From positions 1 through 7,688 of the forward strand of contig PBLM01000059.1 of the NCBI GenBank assembly GCA_002721775.1: a DNA stretch of 7,688 bases, given 5' to 3'. Shown here one piece after another: positions 1-6,458 of this stretch. Position numbers and translations under genes: made by a program. The notes beneath the pieces are model-generated. The model worked only from the letters and a program-made list of their open reading frames with translations, was not told where the DNA came from and made no database searches. This DNA is from Rhodospirillaceae bacterium (GTDB lineage Bacteria > Pseudomonadota > Alphaproteobacteria > Puniceispirillales > Puniceispirillaceae). The first letter of the stretch is position 1. Every line of letters starts with the position of its first letter.

Positions 1-146
1 AAACAGATGCTGCAGCAAAATCTAGAATTGAGAATTACTTTCCCAATCGAGACGTATACATCGTAGAAATGTTAAATTCTTGGGCGGCTGGTGGCGGCGT
101 TCACTGCCATACGAATGATCAACCAGCGCAATCAATTTTGGAGTAG
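1..146 (+). CDS. Agmatine deiminase family protein, C-terminal fragment
   Basis: This is the 3' end of a gene that begins before the window; 47 codons are visible from base 3 to the TAG at 144-146. The translated tail contains AAGGGVHCHTNDQP, which matches the C-terminal catalytic signature of the agmatine deiminase/peptidylarginine deiminase superfamily (GGGxHCxTxxxP). The Cys encoded at 105-107 would be the catalytic nucleophile and the preceding His is part of the conserved motif. Agmatine deiminase is a cytoplasmic enzyme that converts agmatine to N-carbamoylputrescine and ammonia, feeding putrescine synthesis or agmatine use. Only the family can be asserted: related enzymes act on peptidyl-arginine or other guanidino compounds, and the substrate-specific regions lie outside the window. 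The gene converges on gntR, so co-regulation is not implied, although a guanidino/amine enzyme next to an amine-type cluster is suggestive. Confidence 0.72.
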   Translation, partial: TDAAAKSRIENYFPNRDVYIVEMLNSWAAGGGVHCHTNDQPAQSILE

Positions 147-192
147 TTCTATATTATTTAATTGAGTTACTAATCTTGCTAAAGTATCATAT

Positions 193-216
193 GGTCGTTT
201 ACTCCGACCCATTTTT
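193..216 (+). terminator. Possible Rho-independent terminator for the deiminase gene
   Basis: GGTCG (193-197) and CGACC (205-209) form a 5-bp GC-rich stem with a 7-base loop, followed by CATTTTT. It lies just after the deiminase stop codon and overlaps the last codons of the convergent gntR gene. The stem is short, so this is tentative. Confidence 0.35.
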
Positions 217-876
217 GCTAGCATATAGTCCCTGCAATTGCAGCTCAAAACCGTCTTGAATGTGGTTGGTAAAAGTTTCCAGAGCTTCAGTTCGGTCACC
301 GGAAGCAATCACATCCACTAAGGACATGTGATCGCCCAATGATTTGGAAAGGTCAACTTGTTCAATGGTTGCAAACAGTGGAAAAACTTGCGCTTTGCCC
401 CAAATCATATTGAACATGTCAAGAAGAAATCGGTTGTTTGCACGCTCTACAATTGCGCGGTGTATATTACGATTGGCCTCAAAATAGGCCCGAACTGAGG
501 GTGTATCAATTTTTTCCTCACGTTCTATAGTTTTGCGAAGGAATACAATATCCTCATCGAGGTGGTGCGCCGCTAATATGCGTGCACATTGACCCTCCAC
601 TGCGGCCCGTGACTGATACAGTTCTTTAACTTCTTCCTCGTTCATTTTATAGATTTTAAAGCTTCCTCTACTAGATACCTCAAGCACACCTTCTTGCGCC
701 AAACGCAGTAGTGCTTCGCGCACGGGCGTTCTGCTGATTTGCATTTCATTTGCCAGCTTTTCTTGGACCAAGGTATCCTCTAGTCCAATATCGCGGCGTA
801 TGATTGCTTCGACCAATTCGTCATATACTTCATCTGCGAGTCTTCTTCGTTCAGGCTGAATGCTTTTGAAAGTCAT
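199..876 (-). CDS. GntR family transcriptional regulator, FCD subfamily
   Basis: This is a 225-residue DNA-binding regulator with the usual GntR layout. An N-terminal winged helix-turn-helix spans roughly residues 12-75, with the typical sequence ISRTPVREALLRLAQEGVLE and a wing around SSRGSFKI. An all-helical FCD ligand-binding domain follows (about 85-215). The FCD metal-site pattern is visible as Asn135-x3-His139, His183 and His205. FCD regulators usually repress catabolic operons and are released by a small organic acid or amino acid; the ligand here is unknown. I start the gene at ATG 876, not at the in-frame ATG at 918. The earlier ATG lies upstream of the likely -10 element and inside operator-like DNA, and has no ribosome site. 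ATG 876 has AGAGGA six bases upstream. The gene is divergent from glxBCD and its own promoter overlaps an operator copy, so autoregulation is likely. It is the obvious candidate to bind the palindromes here and at 6466-6481. Confidence 0.9.
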   Translation of the reverse strand: MTFKSIQPERRRLADEVYDELVEAIIRRDIGLEDTLVQEKLANEMQISRTPVREALLRLAQEGVLEVSSRGSFKIYKMNEEEVKELYQSRAAVEGQCARILAAHHLDEDIVFLRKTIEREEKIDTPSVRAYFEANRNIHRAIVERANNRFLLDMFNMIWGKAQVFPLFATIEQVDLSKSLGDHMSLVDVIASGDRTEALETFTNHIQDGFELQLQGLYASKNGSE

Positions 877-882
877 GTTCAT

Positions 883-888
883 TCCTCT
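883..888 (-). promoter_or_regulatory. Ribosome binding site deciding the gntR start
   Basis: AGAGGA on the minus strand lies exactly 6 bases from ATG 876-874, but directly abuts the in-frame ATG at 882. This spacing favours the start at 876. Confidence 0.6.
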
Positions 889-900
889 GTATTTGTGTCG

Positions 901-914
901 CCAGTATACAGAAT
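901..914. promoter_or_regulatory. Partial copy of the GntR operator (O1)
   Basis: CCAGTATACAGAAT contains GTATACAG, the right-hand part of the palindrome at 972-987, and ends like the copy at 6466-6481 (TATACAGAAT). It overlaps the proposed gntR -10 element. It is the least symmetric of the three copies and may be a weaker site for autoregulation. Confidence 0.5.
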
Positions 915-932
915 CCATAAATACAGTTGCAA
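905..932 (-). promoter_or_regulatory. Putative gntR promoter
   Basis: On the minus strand, a -35-like TTGCAA (932-927) is followed after 16 bases by a -10-like TGTATA (910-905). The -10 lies inside an operator-like GTATACAG sequence, as expected for an autorepressed gene. The predicted transcript starts around 895-900, which would exclude the upstream in-frame ATG at 918. Strength and exact start are not demonstrated. Confidence 0.45.
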
Positions 933-957
933 GTATCTGTTTTTATCAAAATTTATC

Positions 958-985
958 TTGCCACTATCTGAATACTGTATACAGT
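958..985 (+). promoter_or_regulatory. Putative glxBCD promoter
   Basis: TTGCCA (958-963), a 16-base spacer and TACAGT (980-985) form a plausible sigma-70-type promoter. The -10 falls in the right half of the 16-bp operator palindrome, so repressor binding would block polymerase. The leader to ATG 1008 would be only about 15 bases and contains the GGGGG ribosome site at 997-1001. Confidence 0.45.
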
Positions 986-987
986 AT
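972..987. promoter_or_regulatory. Perfect 16-bp palindromic operator (O2) upstream of glxBCD
   Basis: ATACTGTATACAGTAT is an exact inverted repeat. Its centre TGTATACA resembles known operators of FCD-type GntR regulators, which typically show a TNGTNNACNA-like symmetric core. It sits 20 bases before the glxB start and overlaps the proposed promoter. The same sequence recurs with one changed base at 6466-6481, supporting a shared regulon. The adjacent gntR product is the likely binder; this is inference. Confidence 0.75.
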
Positions 988-1007
988 ACACAAAATGGGG
1001 GTCAGTA

Positions 1008-1883
1008 ATGTGTGGATTGGTTGGTCTATTTTTTAAGGACAAATCGTTAGAGCCGCAACTTGGAAGTTTTCTAAGTGAAATGTTGGTTTCTATGACGGGC
1101 AGAGGCCCTGATAGTGCTGGAATAGCTATATATCGTGAGGCTGAAGATGGACTTTTTAAGATAACGGTTCAGTCGGACGCGCCTGATAAAGATTTCAACG
1201 ATTTAGCAGCAAAATTGAAGTGCCAAGTAAAACCCGTTGATACTCACGCGATTATAACGTGCTCCGAGCACAAAGCGCCAGAAATTATACAGAAAATTCA
1301 AGGAATGTCAGAAGTTAGAATAATGTCTCAGGGAAAATCCATTGAAATCTATAAGGAAGTAGGCCTTCCAGAAGACGTAGTGGATCGGTTCAATATTGGT
1401 TCACTTCAAGGCACTCACGGAATTGGCCATACTCGCTTAGCAACTGAAAGTGAGATTACGACCATCGGAGCTCATCCGTTTTCTACAGGACATGACCAAT
1501 GCTTGGTGCATAACGGCGCTCTGTCAAATCATAACTCTCTGCGACGATTCTTGTCTGACAAAGGGGTGCGCGTGACAAGCAAGTGCGATACAGAGTCGGC
1601 TGCTGCTTATTTGACTATGAAAATGGAAGAGGGTGCTGCTCTTGGTGAGGCTTTGGAGGCCGGATTACAGGATATTGATGGATGTTATACTTTTGTAGTT
1701 GGCACTAAGCAGGGGTTTGCGGTGATGCGCGATACGGTGGGCGTAAAGCCGGCCATTATGGCTGAAACGGATCAATATGTCGCACTGGGGTCGGAATATC
1801 GTGCGCTTGTAACTTTACCTGGTATAAAGGGCGCTACTGTCTGGGAACCCGAGCCGGCAACAGTTTACACTTGGGAGCATTAA
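1008..1883 (+). CDS. glxB: GlxB/MgsA-type class II glutamine amidotransferase subunit
   Basis: This 291-residue protein is an Ntn-hydrolase glutaminase domain. It begins MCGLVGLF, so removal of Met exposes Cys2 as the nucleophile, as in glutamate synthase, PurF and GlmS. Other class II signatures are RGPDSAG (32-38), HTRLAT (141-146), HNG (168-170) and CDTE (193-196). The length and the insert between the N-terminal motif and HTRLAT (about residues 45-130) fit GlxB/MgsA proteins rather than PurF. In the N-methylglutamate pathway the equivalent subunit takes gamma-glutamylmethylamide and passes methylamine to the FMN subunit; in a glutamate-synthase role it would hydrolyse glutamine. It is cytoplasmic and would work with the next two products. 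GGGGG lies six bases upstream of the ATG, and the stop is three bases from the glxC start. The family and complex are well supported; the donor substrate is not readable from the sequence. Confidence 0.88.
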   Translation: MCGLVGLFFKDKSLEPQLGSFLSEMLVSMTGRGPDSAGIAIYREAEDGLFKITVQSDAPDKDFNDLAAKLKCQVKPVDTHAIITCSEHKAPEIIQKIQGMSEVRIMSQGKSIEIYKEVGLPEDVVDRFNIGSLQGTHGIGHTRLATESEITTIGAHPFSTGHDQCLVHNGALSNHNSLRRFLSDKGVRVTSKCDTESAAAYLTMKMEEGAALGEALEAGLQDIDGCYTFVVGTKQGFAVMRDTVGVKPAIMAETDQYVALGSEYRALVTLPGIKGATVWEPEPATVYTWEH

Positions 1884-1886
1884 CTT

Positions 1887-2567
1887 ATGACTACGCTAGA
1901 TCTTGATGTGATCAGTATTAGAGAGCTAAACGCCACGTTGCATTCAGTAGAGGAGGGCAGCAATGCTGCTTTTGAGATTTTGAACCCAATGGGTGCTCAT
2001 GCGGTTGCTGTGGGACTTGACTCAGCGGTCGAGGTTACGATTGACGGATCGACTGGATATTATTGTGGCGGCATGAACCAAAAAGCCACAATTAGGATCA
2101 AAGGGTCTGCTGGTCCTGGGGTTGCTGAAAATATGATGTCGGGTAAAGTAATAGTTGAAGGCGATGCAAGTCAATCTGCCGGTGCCACTCTGCAAGGTGG
2201 TTTGTTAGTGATAAAAGGGAACGCCACAAATCGCTGTGCGATTTCCAATAAGGGCGGAGAAATTGTTGTCCACGGCAATATAGGGAACACCTCTGCTTAC
2301 ATGGCGCAATCTGGCACGTTGGTAGTCTTAGGCGATGCTGGAGATGCCTTGGGAGATAGCATATACGAGTGTAACCTTTTTGTGCGAGGTAAAGTAAAAT
2401 CATTAGGAGCAGATTGTATAGAAAAAGAAATGCGGCCTGAACATTTAAAAACCCTTCAAAGATTACTTTTGGAGGCTGACGCTGATGCAAAACCAGAAGA
2501 ATTTCGTCGATATGGCTCAGCTCGTAAACTTTACCATTTTAATATTGATAATGCAGGGGCATACTGA
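1887..2567 (+). CDS. glxC: GlxC/MgsB, glutamate synthase C-terminal-like (GXGXG beta-helix) subunit
   Basis: This 226-residue protein corresponds to the C-terminal Gly-rich right-handed beta-helix of glutamate synthase (GltB), encoded here as a separate gene. From about residue 53 to 170 it shows repeating strand-turn units with spaced glycines, for example IKGSAGPGVAENM, VIVEGDASQSAGATLQGG, IVVHGNIGNTSAYM and LVVLGDAGDALGDS. In GltB this domain is mainly structural, linking the glutaminase and FMN domains and helping form the ammonia tunnel; the same role is inferred here with GlxB and GlxD. It has no catalytic motif and no membrane segment. GGGAG lies nine bases before the ATG. The stop overlaps the glxD start by one base (TGATG), implying translational coupling. 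The gene order (glutaminase, beta-helix, FMN) differs from the domain order in GltB but is usual for Glx/Mgs operons. Confidence 0.87.
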   Translation: MTTLDLDVISIRELNATLHSVEEGSNAAFEILNPMGAHAVAVGLDSAVEVTIDGSTGYYCGGMNQKATIRIKGSAGPGVAENMMSGKVIVEGDASQSAGATLQGGLLVIKGNATNRCAISNKGGEIVVHGNIGNTSAYMAQSGTLVVLGDAGDALGDSIYECNLFVRGKVKSLGADCIEKEMRPEHLKTLQRLLLEADADAKPEEFRRYGSARKLYHFNIDNAGAY

Positions 2568-3895
2568 TGGACCAGACACCTAGAACACATCCTCGAAAGC
2601 CATGGACTTTCGATGACTACACCAATTCATATATTCGAAGAGCGGCAGCTACTGGGATATATGATATTAGAGGCGGTGGTTCGAAAAGGCGAGTACCACA
2701 TTTTGATGATTTATTATTTCTTGGCTCTGCGATGACGAGGCAACCCTTGGAGGGTTACAGAGAAAAATGTAGTTGTTCAGTAACTTTAGGGGATATTAGA
2801 GCTGAAAAACCAATACATTTAGACATTCCGATAACAATCTCTGGTATGAGTTTTGGAGCTCTTTCTGGGCCTGCAAAAGAGGCATTGGGTCGGGGAGCAA
2901 ACTTAGCGGGAACGTCAACAACTACAGGTGATGGAGGCATGACGCCGGAAGAGCGAGGGCATTCGGAGAGGTTAGTTTATCAATACTTACCCTCCCGTTA
3001 TGGGATGAATCCTAATGATCTCCGCAAAGCGGATGCAATTGAGATAGTTATGGGCCAGGGTGCTAAACCAGGTGCTGGCGGTTTGCTTCTTGGGCAGAAA
3101 ATTTCTGATCGTGTTGCAGAGATGCGAAATTTGCCAAAAGGGATAGATCAGCGGTCAGGGGTGCGGCACCCAGATTGTGGTGGTGCAGATGATCTTGACA
3201 AAAAAATAATAGAATTGCGAGAGATTACCAGTTGGAAAATACCTATTTACGTAAAAGTCGGTGGATCCAGGCCATATTACGACACTGCGCTTGCAGTGAA
3301 AGCCGGAGCGGATGTGGTTGTTATAGATGGAATGCAGGGTGGTACGGCTGCTTCTCAAGATGTTTTCATTGAACATGTTGGGCTACCAACGCTAGCTTGC
3401 ATTAGGCCTGCTGTTCATGCTCTGAGGGATTTAGGCGTTTACAGGAAAGTGAAACTGATTATTTCTGGTGGTATTCGTACTGGCGCAGATGTTGCGAAAG
3501 CGATGGCTCTTGGCGCGGATTGTGTGTCCATTGGTACCGCAGCATTAATCGCTTTGGGTGACAATGACCCTGTGCATGAAAGTGAGTACCAAAAACTTGG
3601 GACAACTGCAGGTGCATATGATGATTGGCATGAAGGCCGTGATCCTGCTGGAATTTTAACACAAGACCCAGAACTTTCAGCTCGGTTGGACCCTGAAGTT
3701 GGAGGAAGACGACTTGCCAACTATTTAAACGTTATGACAATGGAGGCGCAAGCAATTGCACGCACTTGTGGAAAATCGAGCCTTCAGTCTCTTGAGCCTG
3801 AAGATTTAGTTGCACTAACTCAAGAGGCTGCAGATATGGCAGGTGTTCCGACAGTTGGCCAAAGTTGGGTCCCTGGTAGTGCTGCCGAACTGTGA
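2567..3895 (+). CDS. glxD: GlxD/MgsC, FMN-binding glutamate synthase-type subunit
   Basis: This 442-residue protein matches the FMN TIM-barrel domain of glutamate synthase. Family motifs include SGMSFGALSG (92-101), GDGGM (121-125), GQGAKPGAGG (163-172), VGGSRPYYD (231-239), VVIDGMQGGTAAS (251-263) and GGIRTGADVAKAMALGAD (301-318). It should carry out the reductive addition of ammonia or an amine to 2-oxoglutarate, giving glutamate or, in N-methylglutamate synthase, an N-substituted glutamate. Where classical enzymes carry the three 3Fe-4S cysteines, roughly CxxCHTGxCPVGI, this protein reads YDDWHEGRDPAGI (351-363), with no cysteine. It may therefore lack the cluster, or this may be normal for its subfamily. 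The C-terminal part (IARTCGKSSLQSLEPEDLVALT, around 397-418) is conserved in GlxD-like proteins. AGGGG lies seven bases before the ATG, which overlaps the glxC stop. Electrons would have to come from an unlinked reductase or ferredoxin; no GltD-like gene is visible. Confidence 0.88.
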   Translation: MDQTPRTHPRKPWTFDDYTNSYIRRAAATGIYDIRGGGSKRRVPHFDDLLFLGSAMTRQPLEGYREKCSCSVTLGDIRAEKPIHLDIPITISGMSFGALSGPAKEALGRGANLAGTSTTTGDGGMTPEERGHSERLVYQYLPSRYGMNPNDLRKADAIEIVMGQGAKPGAGGLLLGQKISDRVAEMRNLPKGIDQRSGVRHPDCGGADDLDKKIIELREITSWKIPIYVKVGGSRPYYDTALAVKAGADVVVIDGMQGGTAASQDVFIEHVGLPTLACIRPAVHALRDLGVYRKVKLIISGGIRTGADVAKAMALGADCVSIGTAALIALGDNDPVHESEYQKLGTTAGAYDDWHEGRDPAGILTQDPELSARLDPEVGGRRLANYLNVMTMEAQAIARTCGKSSLQSLEPEDLVALTQEAADMAGVPTVGQSWVPGSAAEL

Positions 3896-4407
3896 GGCAC
3901 AGTGCTAACAGTATATCGGTAAGTTAGTATCTGAGATAATGATGTATCTTAAAAATTAGAAATTCATTAACTGTATTTTTGGCAAAATACTGAAGATTAT
4001 TTTAACTAGATCCTTTAAGCCCATAGCTTGTATTGCTGATGCGAGTTTATTCAAACTACTATGAATTATTACTGAGGTGCTACTTTAACACTTGTGTGCA
4101 AATGAAAATAGGTTTGCATTTTGAACCGATCAGGTTGAATGGGCCAATAAGTTTAGTAAATCAGAACAACTTTAGTGAATTCATGGTAGATTTAGCCTAT
4201 TTCCTTTAAACTTAACACAAGTCATGAGAGACCTTAAAATGCAATAACCCATCGGCGAGCACATAGACCTGGACTTTTCTGGAGAACAAGGAGGCAAAAT
4301 TTTTACTTTATTTTCTAGAATTCCTACTTATGTTACTTCCACTAACTTTTTTTACGATTGGATTTAAGCTATTTACAAGTGGTGTTATATCCAAAAGGTT
4401 CGAATTT
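3896..4407. other. About 510-bp AT-rich intergenic region with no convincing gene
   Basis: All frames are broken by frequent stops and I recognise no protein remnant. Structures visible are: an imperfect operator-like inverted repeat at 3971-3992; a 6-bp TGCAAA/TTTGCA hairpin at 4097-4118; and a strong ribosome-site sequence AAGGAGG at 4288-4294 with no ATG, GTG or TTG at proper distance. There is no clear GC stem plus T-run terminator after glxD. The size is unusual for the otherwise compact region and may reflect a decayed gene, an untranslated leader or a small RNA, none of which I can show. Confidence 0.6.
3971..3992. repeat. Imperfect inverted repeat resembling the promoter module
   Basis: CTGTATTTT (3971-3979) and AAAATACTG (3984-3992) form arms with one mismatch around TGGC. 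The left side, AACTGTATTTTTGG, is close to AACTGTATTTATGG in the module upstream of the GS-like gene. It lacks the central GTATAC core, so it may be a degenerate operator, a weak terminator hairpin for glxD, or chance in AT-rich DNA. Confidence 0.25.
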
Positions 4408-5100
4408 ATGAGAATAGCGGTTCTTGACTTGGCGGGGCATCCTTTGCCCTTACTTGAAGGATTGTCTCGGTCGGGAGAGTTAATTATTTCATGGCTGTCC
4501 CCTGCGCTGCCTGAGGGTGTTTTTAGATGGTATGATGTCGAACAAAATGGTGAGGAATTGCCCAATTTAAATACCTTTGATGGCGTTGTTATATCGGGCT
4601 CAGATCATGGGGTCTATGATGCAACCCCTTGGAATAGATTAGTTCGTATCTTTTTGCTCGACTGCAGAAGAGCAGGCAAACCAATCTTTGGGATTTGTTT
4701 TGGACATCAGATGATGGCAGATACCTTTGGTGGTCATGCAGAAAATGCAAAAATTGGCGTCTCCGTTGGAGCGCGTGCCTTCCAATTCAGTGAGAGCTCG
4801 CAAGATGCGCATGTTTGGCACAAAGACCAAGTCACTATTGTTCCCCCACGTGCGCGTATCACCGCCAACGCCCCTTACTGCCCGGTGGGCGCATTGGAAT
4901 ACGATTTTCCTGCCACCAGTGTGCAATTTCACCCCGAATATTCAGAATATCAACTTTGTGAAATCGTCAGACGTTCGCGCGACGTTTTTCTCAGCAGTGC
5001 TCAGGCCGATGGAGCTATTGAAAGTTTTGCCCAGACAGACGTAAAGCCCGATCTCATGGCTCAAGAAACAGCTGCTTTTTTCAGAAAATATCTCAGCTAA
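4408..5100 (+). CDS. Class I glutamine amidotransferase-like protein
   Basis: This 230-residue single-domain protein of the class I (triad) glutamine amidotransferase superfamily resembles the glutaminase half of GMP synthase. The nucleophile elbow is PIFGICFGHQMMADTFGG, with Cys97. The other triad residues are in VQFHPEYSE, His175 and Glu177. An oxyanion-type ISGSDHGVYD stretch lies around residues 63-72. No synthetase domain is attached, so it either serves a separate partner or acts as a stand-alone hydrolase. By analogy with PuuD, which cleaves gamma-glutamyl-GABA, cleavage of a gamma-glutamyl amide would fit the neighbourhood, but it lacks close motif similarity to PuuD and the role is inference. 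I start at ATG 4408 (MRIAVLDLAGH), preceded by AAAAGG about nine bases upstream. An in-frame ATG at 4330 would add 26 hydrophobic residues without a ribosome site. The first part of the gene is visibly more AT-rich than the last third. No copy of the palindrome lies immediately upstream. Confidence 0.83.
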   Translation: MRIAVLDLAGHPLPLLEGLSRSGELIISWLSPALPEGVFRWYDVEQNGEELPNLNTFDGVVISGSDHGVYDATPWNRLVRIFLLDCRRAGKPIFGICFGHQMMADTFGGHAENAKIGVSVGARAFQFSESSQDAHVWHKDQVTIVPPRARITANAPYCPVGALEYDFPATSVQFHPEYSEYQLCEIVRRSRDVFLSSAQADGAIESFAQTDVKPDLMAQETAAFFRKYLS

Positions 5101-5291
5101 TGCAAATCTGCGGATGCTCTAAGCCGTAAACCAATGGCGCAAGCATAAAGGCTATGGCTTGTCTCTATTCTGCCCAATAAACAAAAGTGTTTTGAGTCTT
5201 TCTTTGGATAAATGCTTATAAATACCAGATCAAGGGCATCAGAACCCCCAGTGGAGTAATAAACAACCCAAATTACATTTTTTAATACGTA

Positions 5292-6434
5292 TCAGCGTCC
5301 ACTTGGGCTTTCTTTCGGGGATAATTTTCGCCTTCCTGCGATCTTAAAACGATCAGCGGTTCCGTAATCGCGCATGGCAACACCAGCAGTGAATTGACCA
5401 AAAACAGGTCCATGTTTGAACAAATGCCCAGAACATCCACCGGCTAAAAGTACATTTTCATGTTCGGGATGCCAGTCCACGATGAAATGTGTATCCGGCG
5501 TCAAAATCACCTGATTGAATTTACTGTCCACAACCCTTTGGCCTTCAAGCCCAGGTAAGCGGTGTCGGATATAACCGCGAGTTTTGTTCAGTGATTGTTT
5601 CTCGATCAGCCGTTCGTCGTTATTAATGTCAATCGGTGTATTGGGGATGACCACTGCGGCCTTTACACCAGACCCCTCTGAGGATGGAATACCAAAGGAT
5701 CCTTGTCCATGATCAATCCAACAGGGCATATTTTCCATATCAAAGGCGTCTGAGCCATCAGGTGTTGAAGTGTAAAGTACGTTGATTCCCATAATCGCGG
5801 AAATAGGTTTGATTGTGCGCGGAAACATCTCTGCTTTCCAAGCGCCTGTGGCGATGATAATTACATCAGCTTCTAAGGGTTTACCTTCGAGCATAGGTTT
5901 TTCCGATGCGTCAGTCGTCACAAGCCCTCGTTTGAGCGTACCACCAGCACGTTTGAACAAATCAGTCGCCGTGATGACACAGCGGTGAGCCATCAATAAG
6001 CCCGCCTCCGGTTCAAAAAGAGCATAATCAATCTCGTCTACCTTAAACTGAGGGAATCGGTCTTGGATATCTCGTTTTGAAAAGCGGTAGTAGGGCACAC
6101 CAACCCGATCAAATGTCTCACTTGTGGCGTCTTCCCAATCGCAATGTCCCGCGGTTGCCAAAATTAGGGCACCGCACTCATACATCAAATTTTGTCCGCT
6201 TTCTGCTTGAAGTTCTAGCCACATTTGCCGGCTCTGACGGGCCCAGCGTGTATAAAACTCGTCTCGTCCAGAAATCGCTCTAATCAAGCGATTATAGTCT
6301 GAAGAAGCTGCTCTAGCATGGCCAGGTTCCCAGCGATCAATGAGCGTCACATTTTCACCGCGTCGCTGGAGGGTTAACGCAGTCATCGCACCGGCAATTC
6401 CACCGCCAACGACGATAATATTTGATTTGCTCAT
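5292..6434 (-). CDS. FAD-dependent oxidoreductase, monomeric sarcosine oxidase/DAO family
   Basis: This 380-residue soluble flavoprotein has an N-terminal Rossmann FAD-binding motif, VVGGGIAGAMTALTL (GxGxxG at 10-15), a basic pair in SSDYNRLIR (Arg49, Arg52) and an ATGAWK flavin motif near 196-200. The C-terminal stretch, TPDTHFIVDWHPEH followed by GGCSGHLFKHGP (Lys340), is characteristic of monomeric sarcosine oxidase and N-methyltryptophan oxidase. Such enzymes oxidise the C-N bond of secondary amino acids. By simple motif alignment, the Cys that bonds FAD in sarcosine oxidase falls at Asn307 here, so FAD is probably noncovalent. The substrate is unknown; an N-substituted glutamate made by GlxBCD is an attractive inference. 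I start at ATG 6434, with AAGG eight bases upstream. A longer reading from a TTG at 6485 would translate the operator itself. The gene is divergent from the GS-like gene and shares an operator with it. It converges on the class I amidotransferase gene. Confidence 0.87.
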   Translation of the reverse strand: MSKSNIIVVGGGIAGAMTALTLQRRGENVTLIDRWEPGHARAASSDYNRLIRAISGRDEFYTRWARQSRQMWLELQAESGQNLMYECGALILATAGHCDWEDATSETFDRVGVPYYRFSKRDIQDRFPQFKVDEIDYALFEPEAGLLMAHRCVITATDLFKRAGGTLKRGLVTTDASEKPMLEGKPLEADVIIIATGAWKAEMFPRTIKPISAIMGINVLYTSTPDGSDAFDMENMPCWIDHGQGSFGIPSSEGSGVKAAVVIPNTPIDINNDERLIEKQSLNKTRGYIRHRLPGLEGQRVVDSKFNQVILTPDTHFIVDWHPEHENVLLAGGCSGHLFKHGPVFGQFTAGVAMRDYGTADRFKIAGRRKLSPKESPSGR

Positions 6435-6458
6435 AAAAAAAACCTTGCATAAACTGTA

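Noticed and set aside
877..918. N-terminal extension of the GntR regulator from ATG 918
   Set aside because: The extra residues are encoded by operator and promoter DNA. There is no ribosome site, and the expected transcription start lies downstream of this ATG.
2098..3720. Several open frames on the minus strand opposite glxC and glxD
   Set aside because: They lie wholly inside well-supported genes, show no recognisable domains and have low-complexity composition typical of antisense shadows.
4252..4369. Possible gene remnant in the frame reading HIDLDFSGEQGG upstream of the amidotransferase gene
   Set aside because: It is a short stretch between stops with no start codon and no recognisable family, so it cannot be called a pseudogene.
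4330..4407. Hydrophobic N-terminal extension of the class I amidotransferase as a signal peptide
   Set aside because: There is no ribosome site before ATG 4330, and the conserved domain starts directly at MRIAVLD (4408), which has a good AAAAGG upstream. Cytoplasmic location is expected.
4639..5044. Open frames overlapping the amidotransferase gene in other frames
   Set aside because: They are explained by the codon structure of the real gene, which has a full catalytic triad; the alternatives show no motifs.
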